A DNA stretch of 64,000 nucleotides. Origin: Streptomyces sp. NBC_01788 (GTDB taxonomy: Bacteria > Actinomycetota > Actinomycetes > Streptomycetales > Streptomycetaceae). Both the position numbers and the translations under genes were made by a program. Position 1 is the first letter of the stretch; each line of letters starts with the position of its first letter. Below are positions 34,277 to 44,199 of the stretch, piece after piece. A model generated the notes under the pieces. It saw only the letters and a program-made list of their open reading frames with translations, was not told the DNA's origin and did no database searches. The stretch is from assembly GCF_035917575.1 (NCBI RefSeq), contig NZ_CP109090.1, positions 4,898,001 to 4,962,000 of the forward strand, written 5' to 3'.

Positions 34277-35296
34277 ATGCCAGGCGCCATCTATGCCGAA
34301 GGTCTGGTGAAGACCTTCGGCGACGTAAGGGCTCTGGACGGCGTCGACCTCGATGTCCCCGAGGGCACGGTGCTGGGACTGCTCGGGCCCAACGGCGCGG
34401 GCAAGACCACCACCGTCCGCTGTCTGACCACGCTGCTGCGACCCGACAGTGGCAAGGCCGTCGTCGCGGGCCTGGACGTGCTCAAACATCCCAACGAGGT
34501 GCGGCGCTCGATCGGACTGTCCGGCCAGTTCGCCGCGGTCGACGAGTATCTGACCGGCCGCGAGAACCTCGAGATGGTCGGCCGGCTGTACCAGATGAGG
34601 GGCGCGGCGGCGAAGACCCGGGCGGGGGAGCTGCTGGAGCAGTTCAACCTCGCCGACGCCGCGGACCGGCCCGCCAAGACCTACTCCGGAGGCATGCGCC
34701 GCCGGCTCGACCTGGCGGCGGCGCTCGTCGTCTCCCCGCCGGTGATGTTCATGGACGAGCCGACGACCGGCCTCGACCCGCGCAACCGTCAGCAGCTGTG
34801 GGAGGTCATCAAGCAGCTGGTCTCCGGCGGTACGACCCTGCTGCTCACCACGCAGTACCTGGAAGAGGCCGACCACCTGGCGCACGAGATAGCGGTGGTC
34901 GACCACGGCCGGGTCATCGCCCTCGGCACCTCCGACCAGCTCAAGGCCCGCACCGGCGGCGAGCGCGTCGAGGTCGTGGTGCACGAGCGCGAGCACATCC
35001 CCACCGCCGCCGAGGTGCTGCGCGGCTTCGGCAAGGGCGACACCGGCGTCGAGGAGCACACCCGCAAGATCACCACGCCCGTCAGCGGCGGCGCGAAGCT
35101 GCTCGCCGAGATCATCCGGGAACTGGACCTGCGCGGCATCGAGATCGACGACATCGGTCTGCGCCGCCCGACCCTCGACGACGTGTTCCTGTCCCTGACC
35201 GGCCATGTGGCCGAGGCCAAGGACGAGAGCGGCACGAGCGGCGCCCGGGGCGCCGACGCCAGGGACCGCCGGAACAAGAAGGAGACCGCCAAGTGA
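34277..35296 (+). CDS. DrrA-type ABC exporter ATPase
   Basis: ATPase (339 aa) of a daunorubicin-resistance-like ABC-2 exporter. Walker A is LLGPNGAGKTTTVRCL and the signature is YSGGMRRRLDLAAAL. Walker B is VMFMDEPTTGLDPRNRQQLW, with TQYLEEADHLA after it. The long C-terminal extension (about residues 225-320, ending GLRRPTLDDVFLSLTGH) is the DrrA-specific domain that contacts the permease. The C-terminal tail is charged and basic. The stop overlaps the GTG start of the permease (GTGA), so the two proteins are translationally coupled. Likely exports a hydrophobic drug or secondary metabolite; identity unknown. Confidence 0.95.
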   Translation: MPGAIYAEGLVKTFGDVRALDGVDLDVPEGTVLGLLGPNGAGKTTTVRCLTTLLRPDSGKAVVAGLDVLKHPNEVRRSIGLSGQFAAVDEYLTGRENLEMVGRLYQMRGAAAKTRAGELLEQFNLADAADRPAKTYSGGMRRRLDLAAALVVSPPVMFMDEPTTGLDPRNRQQLWEVIKQLVSGGTTLLLTTQYLEEADHLAHEIAVVDHGRVIALGTSDQLKARTGGERVEVVVHEREHIPTAAEVLRGFGKGDTGVEEHTRKITTPVSGGAKLLAEIIRELDLRGIEIDDIGLRRPTLDDVFLSLTGHVAEAKDESGTSGARGADARDRRNKKETAK

Positions 35297-36150
35297 GTGC
35301 CGCCACCGACAGCGCGCGGATCACGCCGCCCGGCAACGTACTGACCCAGTCCGTCCGTGACTCGATGGTCGTCGCCAAGCGCAACCTGATCCGCATGACC
35401 CGGATCCCCGAGATGGTCATCTTCGGGCTCATCCAGCCGATCATGTTCGTGGTGCTGTTCACCTACGTGTTCGGCGGCTCCATGCAGATCCAGGGCACGA
35501 CCGATCCCAGCGTCTACAAGAACTTCCTGATGGCGGGCATCTTCGCGCAGACCGTCACCTTCGCCACCGCCAGCTCCGGCGCCGGCATCGCCGACGACAT
35601 GCACAAGGGCCTGATCGACCGGTTCCGCTCGCTGCCCATGGCGCGCGGCGCGGTGCTCACCGGGCGCACCTTCGCCGACCTGGTGCAGACGGCGCTGACC
35701 CTGTTCGTCCTCGCCGCCGTCGCCCTGCTCGTCGGCTGGCGCGTCGGATCGGACGGCGACACGAACGTCGGCCGGGTGCTGGCCGCCTTCGGCCTGCTGC
35801 TCCTGCTCGGTTACGCCTTCACCTGGATCGGCGCCCTGATCGGCCTGTCGGTCCGCACGCCCGAGGCGGCCACCTCCGGCGGTCTGATCTGGCTCTTCCC
35901 CGTGACGTTCGTCTCCAACGCGTTCGTGGACTCCGGCAAGATGACGCCGTGGCTGCGGCATGTCGCGGAGTGGAACCCGTTCAGCGCCACCGTCCAGGCC
36001 TGCCGTGTGCTCTTCGCCAACCCCGGCCAGTCCACGTCCACCGCCTGGCCGATGCAGCACCCGGTCTGGGCCTCGCTGATCTACTCGGCTCTGATCATCC
36101 TCGTCTTCCGCACCCTGGCGGTGCGCAAGTACCGCTCGGCCACGGCCTGA
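35293..36150 (+). CDS. DrrB-type ABC-2 exporter permease
   Basis: Membrane component (285 aa) with GTG start overlapping the ATPase stop by 4 nt. Six membrane spans are visible, with the ABC-2 signature around MVVAKRNLIRMTRIPEMVIFGLIQPIMFVVLFTYVFGG, GIADDMHKGLIDRFRSLPMARGAVLTGRTFADL, TPEAATSGGLIWLFPVTFVSNAFVDS and MTPWLRHVAEWNPFSATVQACRVLF. All are diagnostic of DrrB/ABC-2 permeases. A bidirectional terminator follows before convergent greA. Confidence 0.95.
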   Translation: MSAATDSARITPPGNVLTQSVRDSMVVAKRNLIRMTRIPEMVIFGLIQPIMFVVLFTYVFGGSMQIQGTTDPSVYKNFLMAGIFAQTVTFATASSGAGIADDMHKGLIDRFRSLPMARGAVLTGRTFADLVQTALTLFVLAAVALLVGWRVGSDGDTNVGRVLAAFGLLLLLGYAFTWIGALIGLSVRTPEAATSGGLIWLFPVTFVSNAFVDSGKMTPWLRHVAEWNPFSATVQACRVLFANPGQSTSTAWPMQHPVWASLIYSALIILVFRTLAVRKYRSATA

Positions 36151-36196
36151 GCACGAGCAACGGCGTAGCCCGGGCCAGTGGTGGCCCGGACATGAC

Positions 36197-36233
36197 GAAG
36201 CCCCCGGTGCTCACGCGGAGCGCCGGGGGCTTC
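36197..36233. terminator. bidirectional terminator between exporter operon and greA
   Basis: GAAGCCCCCGG pairs with CCGGGGGCTTC around a roughly 15-nt loop that is itself partly paired. Placed between the two convergent stops (36150 and 36255), it can serve both directions. Confidence 0.85.
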
Positions 36234-36254
36234 ACCGGAAGGCGGTGCGGGGAC

Positions 36255-36752
36255 TCAGCCGCTGTACGGCTCGGCCTTGAGGATCTTGACCGAGGCGACC
36301 TTGCCGTTCGGCAGCTCGTACTCCGCGTCCTCGCCGACCTTGTGGCCGAGCACGCCGGAGCCCAGCGGGGACTGCGGCGAGTACGTCTCGATCTCGGCGC
36401 TCGCGTACTCCCGCGAGGCGAGCAGGAAGCTCAGGGTGTCGTCCTCGTCGCCGTCGAAGGCGATCGTGACGACCATGCCCGGCGCGACCGCGCCGTCGGC
36501 GGCCGGCGGCTCGCCGACCTGGGCGGTCTCAAGGAGCTGGGTCAGCTGGCGCACACGGAGCTCCTGCTTGCCCTGCTCCTCCTTGGCCGCGTGGTACCCG
36601 CCGTTCTCGCGCAGGTCGCCCTCCTCGCGCGCGGCCGCGATCTTGGCGGCGATCTCCGTGCGCGCAGGACCAGTAAGGTACGCAAGCTCGTCCTTGAGCT
36701 TGTTGTACGCCTCCTGGGTCAGCCAGGTGACGTTCTCGCTGGTCTGGGTCAC
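36255..36752 (-). CDS. greA: transcription elongation factor GreA
   Basis: Rescues backtracked RNA polymerase by stimulating transcript cleavage; 165 aa from a GTG start with AGGAG 6 nt upstream. An N-terminal coiled coil (WLTQEAYNKLKDELAYL...ARTEIAAKIAAAREEGDLRENGGYHAAKEEQ) carries the tip acidic residues D and E in EEGDLRENGGY needed for cleavage. A C-terminal FKBP-like domain (SPQSPLGSGVLGHKVGEDAEYELPNG) binds the polymerase. Length and domains are normal, slightly more acidic in the middle than enteric GreA, as usual in actinobacteria. Confidence 0.96.
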   Translation of the reverse strand: MTQTSENVTWLTQEAYNKLKDELAYLTGPARTEIAAKIAAAREEGDLRENGGYHAAKEEQGKQELRVRQLTQLLETAQVGEPPAADGAVAPGMVVTIAFDGDEDDTLSFLLASREYASAEIETYSPQSPLGSGVLGHKVGEDAEYELPNGKVASVKILKAEPYSG

Positions 36753-36927
36753 AGGTGCTCCTCGTCGGTGCTGGGAATACAAAGCATCGCCCTACCCAGA
36801 AGAATGTTCCCTCATGGATGGGCGAAACCACGAGCCTAACAATTCAGGGCGCAAAGGGGGAGGACATAAGCCGTGAGACCTACGTCAACGCAGGTCAGCC
36901 ACCGCTATTCCGGTCGGCGCCGACGCG

Positions 36928-37326
36928 TCACCCGGCGTTGCAGCCCAGCAGCTCGGCCGTCGTGCCCCGGGCCGTCGTCCGCAGGGTGAGCACCTTGTCG
37001 ATCTGCGAGGCGTGCTCGTCGAAGCGGAAGTCCGCCCGTCCGACCTCGGAGCCGTCGGCGGCCTGCGAGCGCAGCGTGCAGTAGCCGCGGGCGCCGGCGT
37101 CCTTGTGGACCTCCAGATGGACCCGGACCGCGTCGTCCGAGGCCTGGAAGGCGACGACCTGCGCGCTGATCTTGTTCTGGCCGACGTAGTGGTAGGCGAA
37201 GTAGCCGATCAGGGCGAGCAGGGCCGCGCCCAGGACGGCACCGGTGATCTTGAGCTTGTGGTCGGCGCGCTCGTCCGCGGAGCGGCCGTAGCGACCCTCG
37301 GGCAGCCGGGTGCTCGCCGTGCTCAT
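36928..37326 (-). CDS. DUF4307 membrane protein
   Basis: A 132-aa protein with a polar, basic N-terminus (LPEGRYGRSADERADHKLK), one membrane span (about residues 27-47: ITGAVLGAALLALIGYFAYHYV) and an extracytoplasmic beta-rich domain. Two Cys are present (RGYCTLRSQ and LLGCNAG). The RYGR motif plus single span plus beta domain is the DUF4307 pattern, common beside mca in mycothiol-making actinobacteria. Function unknown. It is divergent from mca with 200 bp between starts. Confidence 0.88.
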   Translation of the reverse strand: MSTASTRLPEGRYGRSADERADHKLKITGAVLGAALLALIGYFAYHYVGQNKISAQVVAFQASDDAVRVHLEVHKDAGARGYCTLRSQAADGSEVGRADFRFDEHASQIDKVLTLRTTARGTTAELLGCNAG

Positions 37327-37526
37327 GATCGTCCTCTCGGCCGGTGCGGGACGTGCGCCCCGCGGGGGCTTCCGGAGCCGGACCCCGGAATTATTAGCCC
37401 CCCGATTCGGTCACTATAGAAGCCCGCGCCCGCCCGACCGACCGCGACCCCGGACCGATCCTGCCGCGGGACGGCACCGTTGACTGCCCGCCGAACCGGG
37501 CACCGACTTGACCTGAGGACTGAGCC

Positions 37527-38405
37527 TTGACTGACCAGCTGCGACTGATGGCCGTGCACGCGCACCCCGACGACGAGTCGAGCAAGGGCGCGGCCACCAT
37601 GGCCAAGTACGTTTCCGAGGGGGTGGACGTGCTGGTGGTGACCTGCACGGGCGGAGAGCGTGGCTCCATCCTCAACCCCAAGCTCCAGGGCGACAAGTAC
37701 ATCGAGGAGAACATCCACGAGGTGCGCAGGAAGGAGATGGACGAGGCCCGCGAGATCCTCGGCGTGCGCCAGGAGTGGCTCGGCTTCGTCGACTCCGGTC
37801 TGCCCGAGGGCGACCCGCTGCCCCCGCTGCCCGAGGGCTGCTTCGCCCTGGAGGACCTCGACAAGGCGGCCGGCGAGCTGGTCCGCCAGATCCGCTCCTT
37901 CCGTCCCCAGGTGATCACCACCTACGACGAGAACGGCGGCTACCCGCACCCCGACCACATCATGACCCACAAGATCTCGATGGTGGCCTTCGAGGGTGCC
38001 GCGGACGCCGAGAAGTACCCGGAGGACGAGTACGGCCCGGCCTACCAGCCGCAGAAGCTCTACTACAACCAGGGCTTCAACCGCGTGCGCACCGAGACGC
38101 TGCACCAGGCCCTGCTCGACCGGGGCCTGGAGTCCCCCTACGGCGAGTGGCTCAAGCGCTGGGAGAAGTCGGGGCACACCGAGCGCACGCTCACCACGCA
38201 CGTCCCCTGTGCCGACTTCTTCGAGATCCGCGACAAGGCGCTGATCGCCCACGCCACGCAGATCGACCCCGACGGCGGCTGGTTCCGGGTGCCGATGGAG
38301 ATCCAGAAGGAGGTCTGGCCGACGGAGGAGTACGAGCTCGCGAAGTCGCTCGTCGACACCTCGCTCCCGGAGGACGACCTCTTTGCGGGTGTCCGGCAGG
38401 CGTGA
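37527..38405 (+). CDS. mca: mycothiol S-conjugate amidase
   Basis: Zinc amidase (292 aa, TTG start) that cleaves mycothiol conjugates of electrophiles and antibiotics into a mercapturic acid for export plus glucosaminyl-inositol. The N-terminal LmbE-type metal motif is AVHAHPDDESSKGAATMAKY with His13 and Asp16 as ligands. The third ligand is in GYPHPDHIMTHKI. The insertion KLQGDKYIEENIHEVRRKEMDEAREILGVR and the KRWEKSGHTERTLTTHVPCADFF region distinguish Mca from the paralogue MshB. Expected in any mycothiol producer. Confidence 0.95.
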   Translation: MTDQLRLMAVHAHPDDESSKGAATMAKYVSEGVDVLVVTCTGGERGSILNPKLQGDKYIEENIHEVRRKEMDEAREILGVRQEWLGFVDSGLPEGDPLPPLPEGCFALEDLDKAAGELVRQIRSFRPQVITTYDENGGYPHPDHIMTHKISMVAFEGAADAEKYPEDEYGPAYQPQKLYYNQGFNRVRTETLHQALLDRGLESPYGEWLKRWEKSGHTERTLTTHVPCADFFEIRDKALIAHATQIDPDGGWFRVPMEIQKEVWPTEEYELAKSLVDTSLPEDDLFAGVRQA

Positions 38406-38411
38406 GGGACA

Positions 38412-38657
38412 ATGCCTGACATGAGTGCAAGCGTGAGCCTGGCAATGACGCACCTGGTCCCTCTCGCCGAGTTCGACAAGAACAAGGTCACCCCCGGCGT
38501 CCTCGGCTTCGTCGTCTTCGCGGTGATGGCCCTCGCGGTGTGGGCCCTGATGAAGTCCATGAACCGCCACATGGGCAGGATCGACTTCAAGGAGGCCCCG
38601 GACCCCGCGACGCGGCCCGGCGCCGCCTCCGGCGAGGCCAAGGCCGAGCGGGGCTGA
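38412..38657 (+). CDS. small single-span membrane protein downstream of mca
   Basis: An 81-aa protein, 6 bp after mca and probably co-transcribed. One hydrophobic helix (about residues 29-48: GVLGFVVFAVMALAVWALMK) is followed by a basic loop (SMNRHMGRIDF) and an Ala/Gly/Pro-rich tail. A second ATG three codons in (38421) is an alternative start. This gene accompanies mca in many Streptomyces as far as I recall. Role unknown. Confidence 0.75.
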   Translation: MPDMSASVSLAMTHLVPLAEFDKNKVTPGVLGFVVFAVMALAVWALMKSMNRHMGRIDFKEAPDPATRPGAASGEAKAERG

Positions 38658-38716
38658 CACCCGGGCGGGCGGTGCCGCCCCACGGCCTCTCGTCCGGCCC
38701 GGCCCGGACGGAGGGA

Positions 38717-41700
38717 TCAGTTCCCGTCCGGCACCGCCACCCCCATCACCTCCCGCGCGTGCCGCTCCGGCACCATGCCCAGGCGCCAGGCCTGCCAGCC
38801 CGCCTCCAGGCTCACGCCACGCTCCAGGAGGAGCCGGTAGGCCTCGACGTAGTCGTTCAGCTTGCCGTCGCGCAGCGGATGGGCGCCGCGGGCGAGCTGG
38901 GCCAGTTCCTCCTGGGCCACCGCCGTGCCGACCTCCGTACCGCCGGGAGCGGCGTACGGCAGCAGGGTGCAGCGCAGGAACCGCGCCCAGTCCTCGCCGC
39001 GGCGGTCCCCGTAGGTGGCGAACAGGGCCAGCGCCTCGTCGCACAGGGCCAGCGCCTGCTGGGTGCGCGCGTTGCCGGCGTCCACCACGGCCAGCTCCAG
39101 ACACGTCCACGCCTCGCCGTGCGCCAGGCCGATGCGCTGGAAGTCGGCGCGGGCGTCGACGAGGAGCTGGCGGGCGAAACCCGAGTTGCGCAGCGAGCCG
39201 GTCTGCGCCGCCCGCTGGTCCCGGGTGACCCGGGCCGAGTGGTGCCGGGCGCAGGCCAGTCCGTACACGTCCCGCATCCGGGAGAACATGGTGCGGGCAC
39301 GCTCCAGCTCGCGCACCGACTGGTCGAGTGCGCCGGTCTCCTCCAGCGCCTGACCGAGGTAGTACAGCGTCCACGCCTCGCCGCGCGCGTCCTCGTTGTC
39401 CCGGTGCCGCGCCGCCGCCTGCCGCAGCTCCTCCACCGCCTCGGCCGACTCGCCGGCCAGCAGCCTGGCCCGGGCGAGCTGGGTGAGGGCCCAGGCCTCG
39501 CCGCGGGCGTCCCGCGTGCGGCGGTAGCGTTCCAGCGCCTGGCGCAGATCCGCTTCGGCCCGCTCCACGTCGCCCCTGCGCAGCGCGAGCTGACCCAGCT
39601 GGAAGTGGGCCCACGCCTCGCCGTGCACCGAACCGCCCTCCCGGTGCAGCACCAGCGACTGCGTGAGCAGCTTCAGCGCCTCCGCCAGGTGCGCCCGGTC
39701 CCGCTCCACCGCCGCCAGCGCGTGCATCGTCCAAGCGCGGTCGGTCGCCAGCTCGGGCGCCGCCTGGAGATCGAGGGCCTCCCGCAGCCGGGCCGCCGCC
39801 TCCGTCAGGTTGCCCTGGTGGTGCAGCGTGATGCCGAGGGAGTTCAGCGCGCGGGCCGCGCCCGCTTCGTGGTGGGCCTCCCGGTAGAGGTCGACGACCG
39901 AGGCCAGCGTGGTCCGCGCCTTGTCCAGCTCGCCGAGCTGGCGGGCGGCGATGCCGGTACGCCACTGCACCGACCGGACAAGAAGTCCCTGGTCGACGGC
40001 CTGGGTCAGCTCGCTGATCTCCCCCAGCCGGTACAGGTCGCCGCGCAGCAGGCAGTAGTCGCACAGGGCGCCGAGCAGGTTCAGCACGGCGCCCTGGTTC
40101 ACGCCCTCCGCGTGCCTGAGGGCGGCCGTGATGAAGCTCGACTCGTCGTCCAGCCAGCGCAGCGCCTCGTCCAGGGAGGTGAAACCGTGCGGGCTGAAGC
40201 GGTCCGACCGGGTGGACATGTTCCCGTCGACCAAGCGCAGCACCGAGTCGGCCAGCTCGGCGTAGTTCTCGATCAGCCGTTCCTGCGCGGCCGTCCGCTC
40301 GGCGGGGTCCTCCTCGTCCAGCAGACGCGCGTGCGCGAAGGCCCGCACCAGGTCGTGCAGCCGGTAGCGGTTGCCCCGCACCAGGTCGATCAGACCCGCC
40401 CTGGCGAGGGCCGTCAGCTGCCGCTTCGCCTCCGTCTCGTCCGTGGCCAGCAGCGCGGCCGCCGCCGCGCCGCCCATGGAGGCGCGTCCGGCCAGGGCGA
40501 GCCGTCTCAGCAGCCGGCGGCCCTGCTCCGACTGGTCGGTGTAGCGCAGCCACAGGGCACGCTCCACCGGTTCCACCGGGCCGTACGCGCCGAGGTCGCC
40601 GGCCAGCCGGCGCGGTGAGCGAGGGCCGAGGCAGGAGCCCGCGATGCGCAGGGCCAGCGGCAGCCCGCCGCACAACTGCGTGATCCGGTCGGTGGATTCC
40701 GCGTCATAGGGCCCCGAACTGTCCTGTGCGGCGGCCGTCAGCAGTTCCTCCGCGCCCACCGCGTCCAGTGCCTCGACGGGCAGTTGGTGCACCCAGGCGG
40801 GCAGGTCGGCGGGCAGTCGCAGCGGTTCGCGGGCGGTGACCAGGACCAGGCTGTCGGACCGCTCGGGGACCAGGGCGCGGACCTGCTCGGCGTCCGAGGC
40901 GTCGTCCAGCACGATCGTGACCGGCAGCCCGGTCAGATGCTGGTGGTACAGCTCGCCGAGCCGTTTGAGTTGCTGATCGGGGGAGGTGCGGTCACGGAAC
41001 AGCAGTTGCTCGCGGGGCGCGCCGAGCCGGTTCAGCAGGTGCAGCATGGCGTCGCGGACGGGCAGCGGCGGCTCCTCCCGGCTGCCGCCGCGCAGGTCGA
41101 CCACGACCGCGCCCCGGAACTGGTCCTTCAGATCGTGGGCCGCGCGGACCGCCAGCGTGCTGCGGCCGGAGCCCGGCGCTCCGTGCAGGACCACGACGGT
41201 CGGCCGGGTCTCGGTGGACGCGCGGGCCGCCTGCACCCATTGCCGGATCCGCGCCATCTCCTGCCGCCGCCCCGCGAACACGCCCACGGACTCAGGCAGT
41301 TGGCCGAACGACTGCTCAAGGGCACTGCGTCTGCGGGCCGCCGCGCTCTTGTCCGTGCCGCGCAGCCGGGGCGCCGCCTTCTTCGGCGTGGTGGACGCGC
41401 TCAGCACCCGCTGCTGGTCGAGGAACGGACGGATGCCGCGCACCTCCAGCGCGGTCAGCCACTGCAACCGCAACTGCTGCGGTCCGCCGGGCTGGCCTGC
41501 CGCCCCGGCCCGGCGGTGGGCGGCGGGTACATGGGTGGCGGTCACCTTCACCACGGTGGCGGCGGCGCCCACCACCCCGGCGGTGACGCCCGCGCCGACG
41601 GCGGTGCCGCCTCCGGTGCCCAGCGCCAGATCGGCGACGACGGCGGCGAGTCCCGCAACTCCCGCGATCAGCAGGGGCGTTCCGCCGCCCTCGCGGGCGT

Positions 41701-41917
41701 AGCGCTGGGCGAACGTGAGCTGCCCGGCGGCCGCCTCGTCCAGCGCCCGCGTGTAGGTCCCGTACTCCTCCGCCGCGGTCTCGGCCATGGTGTCCAGCGC
41801 GCCGCGCGCCCGGGACAGCAGCACGCTTCCGTCCACCCGGCCGCCCGAGCGGCGGACCTCCTCCTCCACGGCCCGAGTCAGCAGCCGCTCGGCGTCCGCC
41901 CGATGGCCATCTCGCAT
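38717..41917 (-). CDS. STAND (NB-ARC-like) ATPase with TPR repeats
   Basis: Signal-transducing ATPase of 1,066 aa with GGAGGGGG 8 nt before the ATG. Residues 1-75 are helical, and two hydrophobic segments (about 79-98 and 105-126) suggest membrane association. The NB-ARC-like core (about 205-500) starts at VFAGRRQEM. The P-loop is G246-A-P-G-S-G-R252-S-T, with Arg where Lys is normal. Walker B-like [27 protein letters not shown] and the GxPLAL motif [12 protein letters not shown] follow. A helical lever [12 protein letters not shown] is next. Residues about 590-1020 hold roughly ten TPR units with recurrent RGEAW/HGEAW. There is no SARP DNA-binding domain as in AfsR. Probably a sensor or scaffold; target unknown. 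Confidence 0.88.
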   Translation of the reverse strand: MRDGHRADAERLLTRAVEEEVRRSGGRVDGSVLLSRARGALDTMAETAAEEYGTYTRALDEAAAGQLTFAQRYAREGGGTPLLIAGVAGLAAVVADLALGTGGGTAVGAGVTAGVVGAAATVVKVTATHVPAAHRRAGAAGQPGGPQQLRLQWLTALEVRGIRPFLDQQRVLSASTTPKKAAPRLRGTDKSAAARRRSALEQSFGQLPESVGVFAGRRQEMARIRQWVQAARASTETRPTVVVLHGAPGSGRSTLAVRAAHDLKDQFRGAVVVDLRGGSREEPPLPVRDAMLHLLNRLGAPREQLLFRDRTSPDQQLKRLGELYHQHLTGLPVTIVLDDASDAEQVRALVPERSDSLVLVTAREPLRLPADLPAWVHQLPVEALDAVGAEELLTAAAQDSSGPYDAESTDRITQLCGGLPLALRIAGSCLGPRSPRRLAGDLGAYGPVEPVERALWLRYTDQSEQGRRLLRRLALAGRASMGGAAAAALLATDETEAKRQLTALARAGLIDLVRGNRYRLHDLVRAFAHARLLDEEDPAERTAAQERLIENYAELADSVLRLVDGNMSTRSDRFSPHGFTSLDEALRWLDDESSFITAALRHAEGVNQGAVLNLLGALCDYCLLRGDLYRLGEISELTQAVDQGLLVRSVQWRTGIAARQLGELDKARTTLASVVDLYREAHHEAGAARALNSLGITLHHQGNLTEAAARLREALDLQAAPELATDRAWTMHALAAVERDRAHLAEALKLLTQSLVLHREGGSVHGEAWAHFQLGQLALRRGDVERAEADLRQALERYRRTRDARGEAWALTQLARARLLAGESAEAVEELRQAAARHRDNEDARGEAWTLYYLGQALEETGALDQSVRELERARTMFSRMRDVYGLACARHHSARVTRDQRAAQTGSLRNSGFARQLLVDARADFQRIGLAHGEAWTCLELAVVDAGNARTQQALALCDEALALFATYGDRRGEDWARFLRCTLLPYAAPGGTEVGTAVAQEELAQLARGAHPLRDGKLNDYVEAYRLLLERGVSLEAGWQAWRLGMVPERHAREVMGVAVPDGN

Positions 41918-42109
41918 GTCCCGTCCCCCTCCGGCGACAACTCCGTTGCCTACGAGTGTCCTTCGGCTCGCGCGGGAGCGCGAGGGGGCGGCGATCACAT
42001 GTCCCGACCGTCGCCGACCGCCGGGGGAACAGAGAGCAGCGGGCACACGAGGAGTCGCGGTGCGATCACCCTCCGCGTCCGGCGGGGCCGGGTGAGGCAG
42101 GATGGGGGT

Positions 42110-44143
42110 ATGCCGAACCGACTGGCCCACGAGACGTCCCCCTACCTGCTCCAGCACGCCGACAACCCGGTCGACTGGTGGCCGTGGTCGGCGGAGGCCT
42201 TCGAGGAGGCGCGGCGGCGCGATGTCCCCGTGCTGCTGAGCGTCGGGTACAGCAGTTGCCACTGGTGCCACGTCATGGCGCACGAATCCTTCGAGGACGC
42301 GGCCACCGCCGCCTTCCTCGGCGAGCACTTCGTCAGCGTCAAGGTGGACCGCGAGGAGCGGCCCGACGTCGACGCCGTGTACATGGAGGCCGTGCAGGCG
42401 GCCACCGGGCAGGGCGGATGGCCGATGACCGTGTTCCTCACGCCCGACGCCGAGCCGTTCTACTTCGGCACGTACTTCCCGCCCGAGCCCCGGCACGGCA
42501 TGCTCTCCTTCGGGCAGGTCCTCGAAGGGGTGCGGCAGGCCTGGCAGACCCGGCGGGACGAAGTCGCCGACGTCGCCGGGAAGATCGTGCGGGACCTGGC
42601 ACAGCGGGAGATCGGCTACGGCACCGCGCGGCCCCCGGGGGACGAGGAGCCGGCGCAGGCGCTGCTCGCGCTCACCCGGGAGTACGACGCCCGGCGCGGC
42701 GGGTTCGGCGGGGCGCCGAAGTTCCCGCCGTCGATGGTGATCGAGTTCCTGCTGCGGCACCACGCCCGCACCGGCTCCGAGGGCGCCCTCCAGATGGCGG
42801 CGGACACCTGCGAGCGGATGGCCCGCGGCGGCATCCACGACCAGCTCGGCGGCGGCTTCGCCCGGTACTCCGTCGACCCCGACTGGGTGGTGCCGCACTT
42901 CGAGAAGATGCTGTACGACAACGCCCTGCTGTGCCGGGTCTACGCCCACCTGTGGCGGGCCACCGGCTCCGACTTCGCCCGCAGGGTGGCCCTCGCGACC
43001 GCCGACTTCATGGTGCGCGAACTGCGCACCGCCGAAGGCGGGTTCGCCTCGGCCCTGGACGCCGACAGCGACGACGGCACGGGCCGGCACGTCGAGGGCG
43101 CGTACTACGTGTGGACCCCCGCCCAACTGAGGGAGGCACTCGGCGCCGAGGACGCCGGACTCGCCGCCCGCTGCTTCGGCGTGACCGAGGAGGGCACCTT
43201 CGAACAGGGCGCCTCGGTTCTGCAACTCCCCGTGCAGGAGGGTGTGTTCGACGCCGACCGGGTCGAGTCCGTGCGGCGCCGGCTGCTGGCGAAGCGGGCC
43301 GAGCGTCCGGCACCCGGCCGGGACGACAAGGTCGTCGCCGCCTGGAACGGGCTGGCGATCGCCGCCCTCGCCGAGACCGGCGCCTACTTCGACCGCCCGG
43401 ACCTGGTCGAGGCCGCGGTCGGCGCCGCCGATCTGCTGGTCCGGCTGCACATGGACGAGCACGCCGCGCTGCGCCGTACCAGCAAGGACGGCCGGGCCGG
43501 AGCGAACGCCGGGGTGCTGGAGGACTACGCCGACGTCGCCGAGGGTTTCCTCGCCCTGGCCTCCGTCACCGGCGAGGGCGTCTGGCTGGAGTTCGCCGGG
43601 CTGCTCCTCGGACATGTGCTCACCCGGTTCGCCGACCCGGAGACGGGCGCCCTGTACGACACGGCCGCCGATGCCGAGCAGTTGATCCGCCGGCCCCAGG
43701 ACCCCACCGACAACGCCACCCCCTCCGGCTGGTCGGCGGCCGCCGGCGCTCTGCTCGGCTACGCCGCCCACACGGGTTCCGAGGCCCACCGCACCGCCGC
43801 GGAGCGGGCGCTGGGCGTGGTGGGCGCGCTCGGCCCGCGCGTTCCGCGCTTCACCGGCTGGGGTCTGGCCGTCGCCGAGGCCCTGCTGGACGGCCCGCGC
43901 GAGGTCGCGGTCGTCGGCCCGTCCCTCGACGACGCGGCGGCAAGGGCCCTGCACCGTACGGCACTTCTGGGCACCGCCCCCGGCGCGGTCGTCGCGTACG
44001 GCACTCCGGACAGCGAGGAGTTCCCGCTGCTCGCCGACCGCCCTCTCGTCCACGGCGAGCCGACCGTCTACGTCTGCCGCGACTTCACCTGCGACGCCCC
44101 CACGACCGACCCGGACCGCCTGCGCACCGCGCTCGGCGGCTGA
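42110..44143 (+). CDS. DUF255 thioredoxin-domain protein (YyaL-like)
   Basis: Large conserved protein (677 aa). The N-terminal thioredoxin-like domain contains [22 protein letters not shown] and YSSC50-H-W-C53[10 protein letters not shown], an active-site CxxC. It is followed by [12 protein letters not shown] and [12 protein letters not shown]. The C-terminal two thirds is an alpha/alpha-barrel like N-acylglucosamine 2-epimerase or glycosidases ([47 protein letters not shown]). This is the bacterial YyaL/SSP411 family whose reaction is unproven. It is divergent from the STAND ATPase with 190 bp between. Confidence 0.93.
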   Translation: MPNRLAHETSPYLLQHADNPVDWWPWSAEAFEEARRRDVPVLLSVGYSSCHWCHVMAHESFEDAATAAFLGEHFVSVKVDREERPDVDAVYMEAVQAATGQGGWPMTVFLTPDAEPFYFGTYFPPEPRHGMLSFGQVLEGVRQAWQTRRDEVADVAGKIVRDLAQREIGYGTARPPGDEEPAQALLALTREYDARRGGFGGAPKFPPSMVIEFLLRHHARTGSEGALQMAADTCERMARGGIHDQLGGGFARYSVDPDWVVPHFEKMLYDNALLCRVYAHLWRATGSDFARRVALATADFMVRELRTAEGGFASALDADSDDGTGRHVEGAYYVWTPAQLREALGAEDAGLAARCFGVTEEGTFEQGASVLQLPVQEGVFDADRVESVRRRLLAKRAERPAPGRDDKVVAAWNGLAIAALAETGAYFDRPDLVEAAVGAADLLVRLHMDEHAALRRTSKDGRAGANAGVLEDYADVAEGFLALASVTGEGVWLEFAGLLLGHVLTRFADPETGALYDTAADAEQLIRRPQDPTDNATPSGWSAAAGALLGYAAHTGSEAHRTAAERALGVVGALGPRVPRFTGWGLAVAEALLDGPREVAVVGPSLDDAAARALHRTALLGTAPGAVVAYGTPDSEEFPLLADRPLVHGEPTVYVCRDFTCDAPTTDPDRLRTALGG

Positions 44144-44199
44144 ACCGGGCACCGCACGCTCACTCCGAAGGGGCGCCGGCTCCGAGAGGGCCCCGGCCG

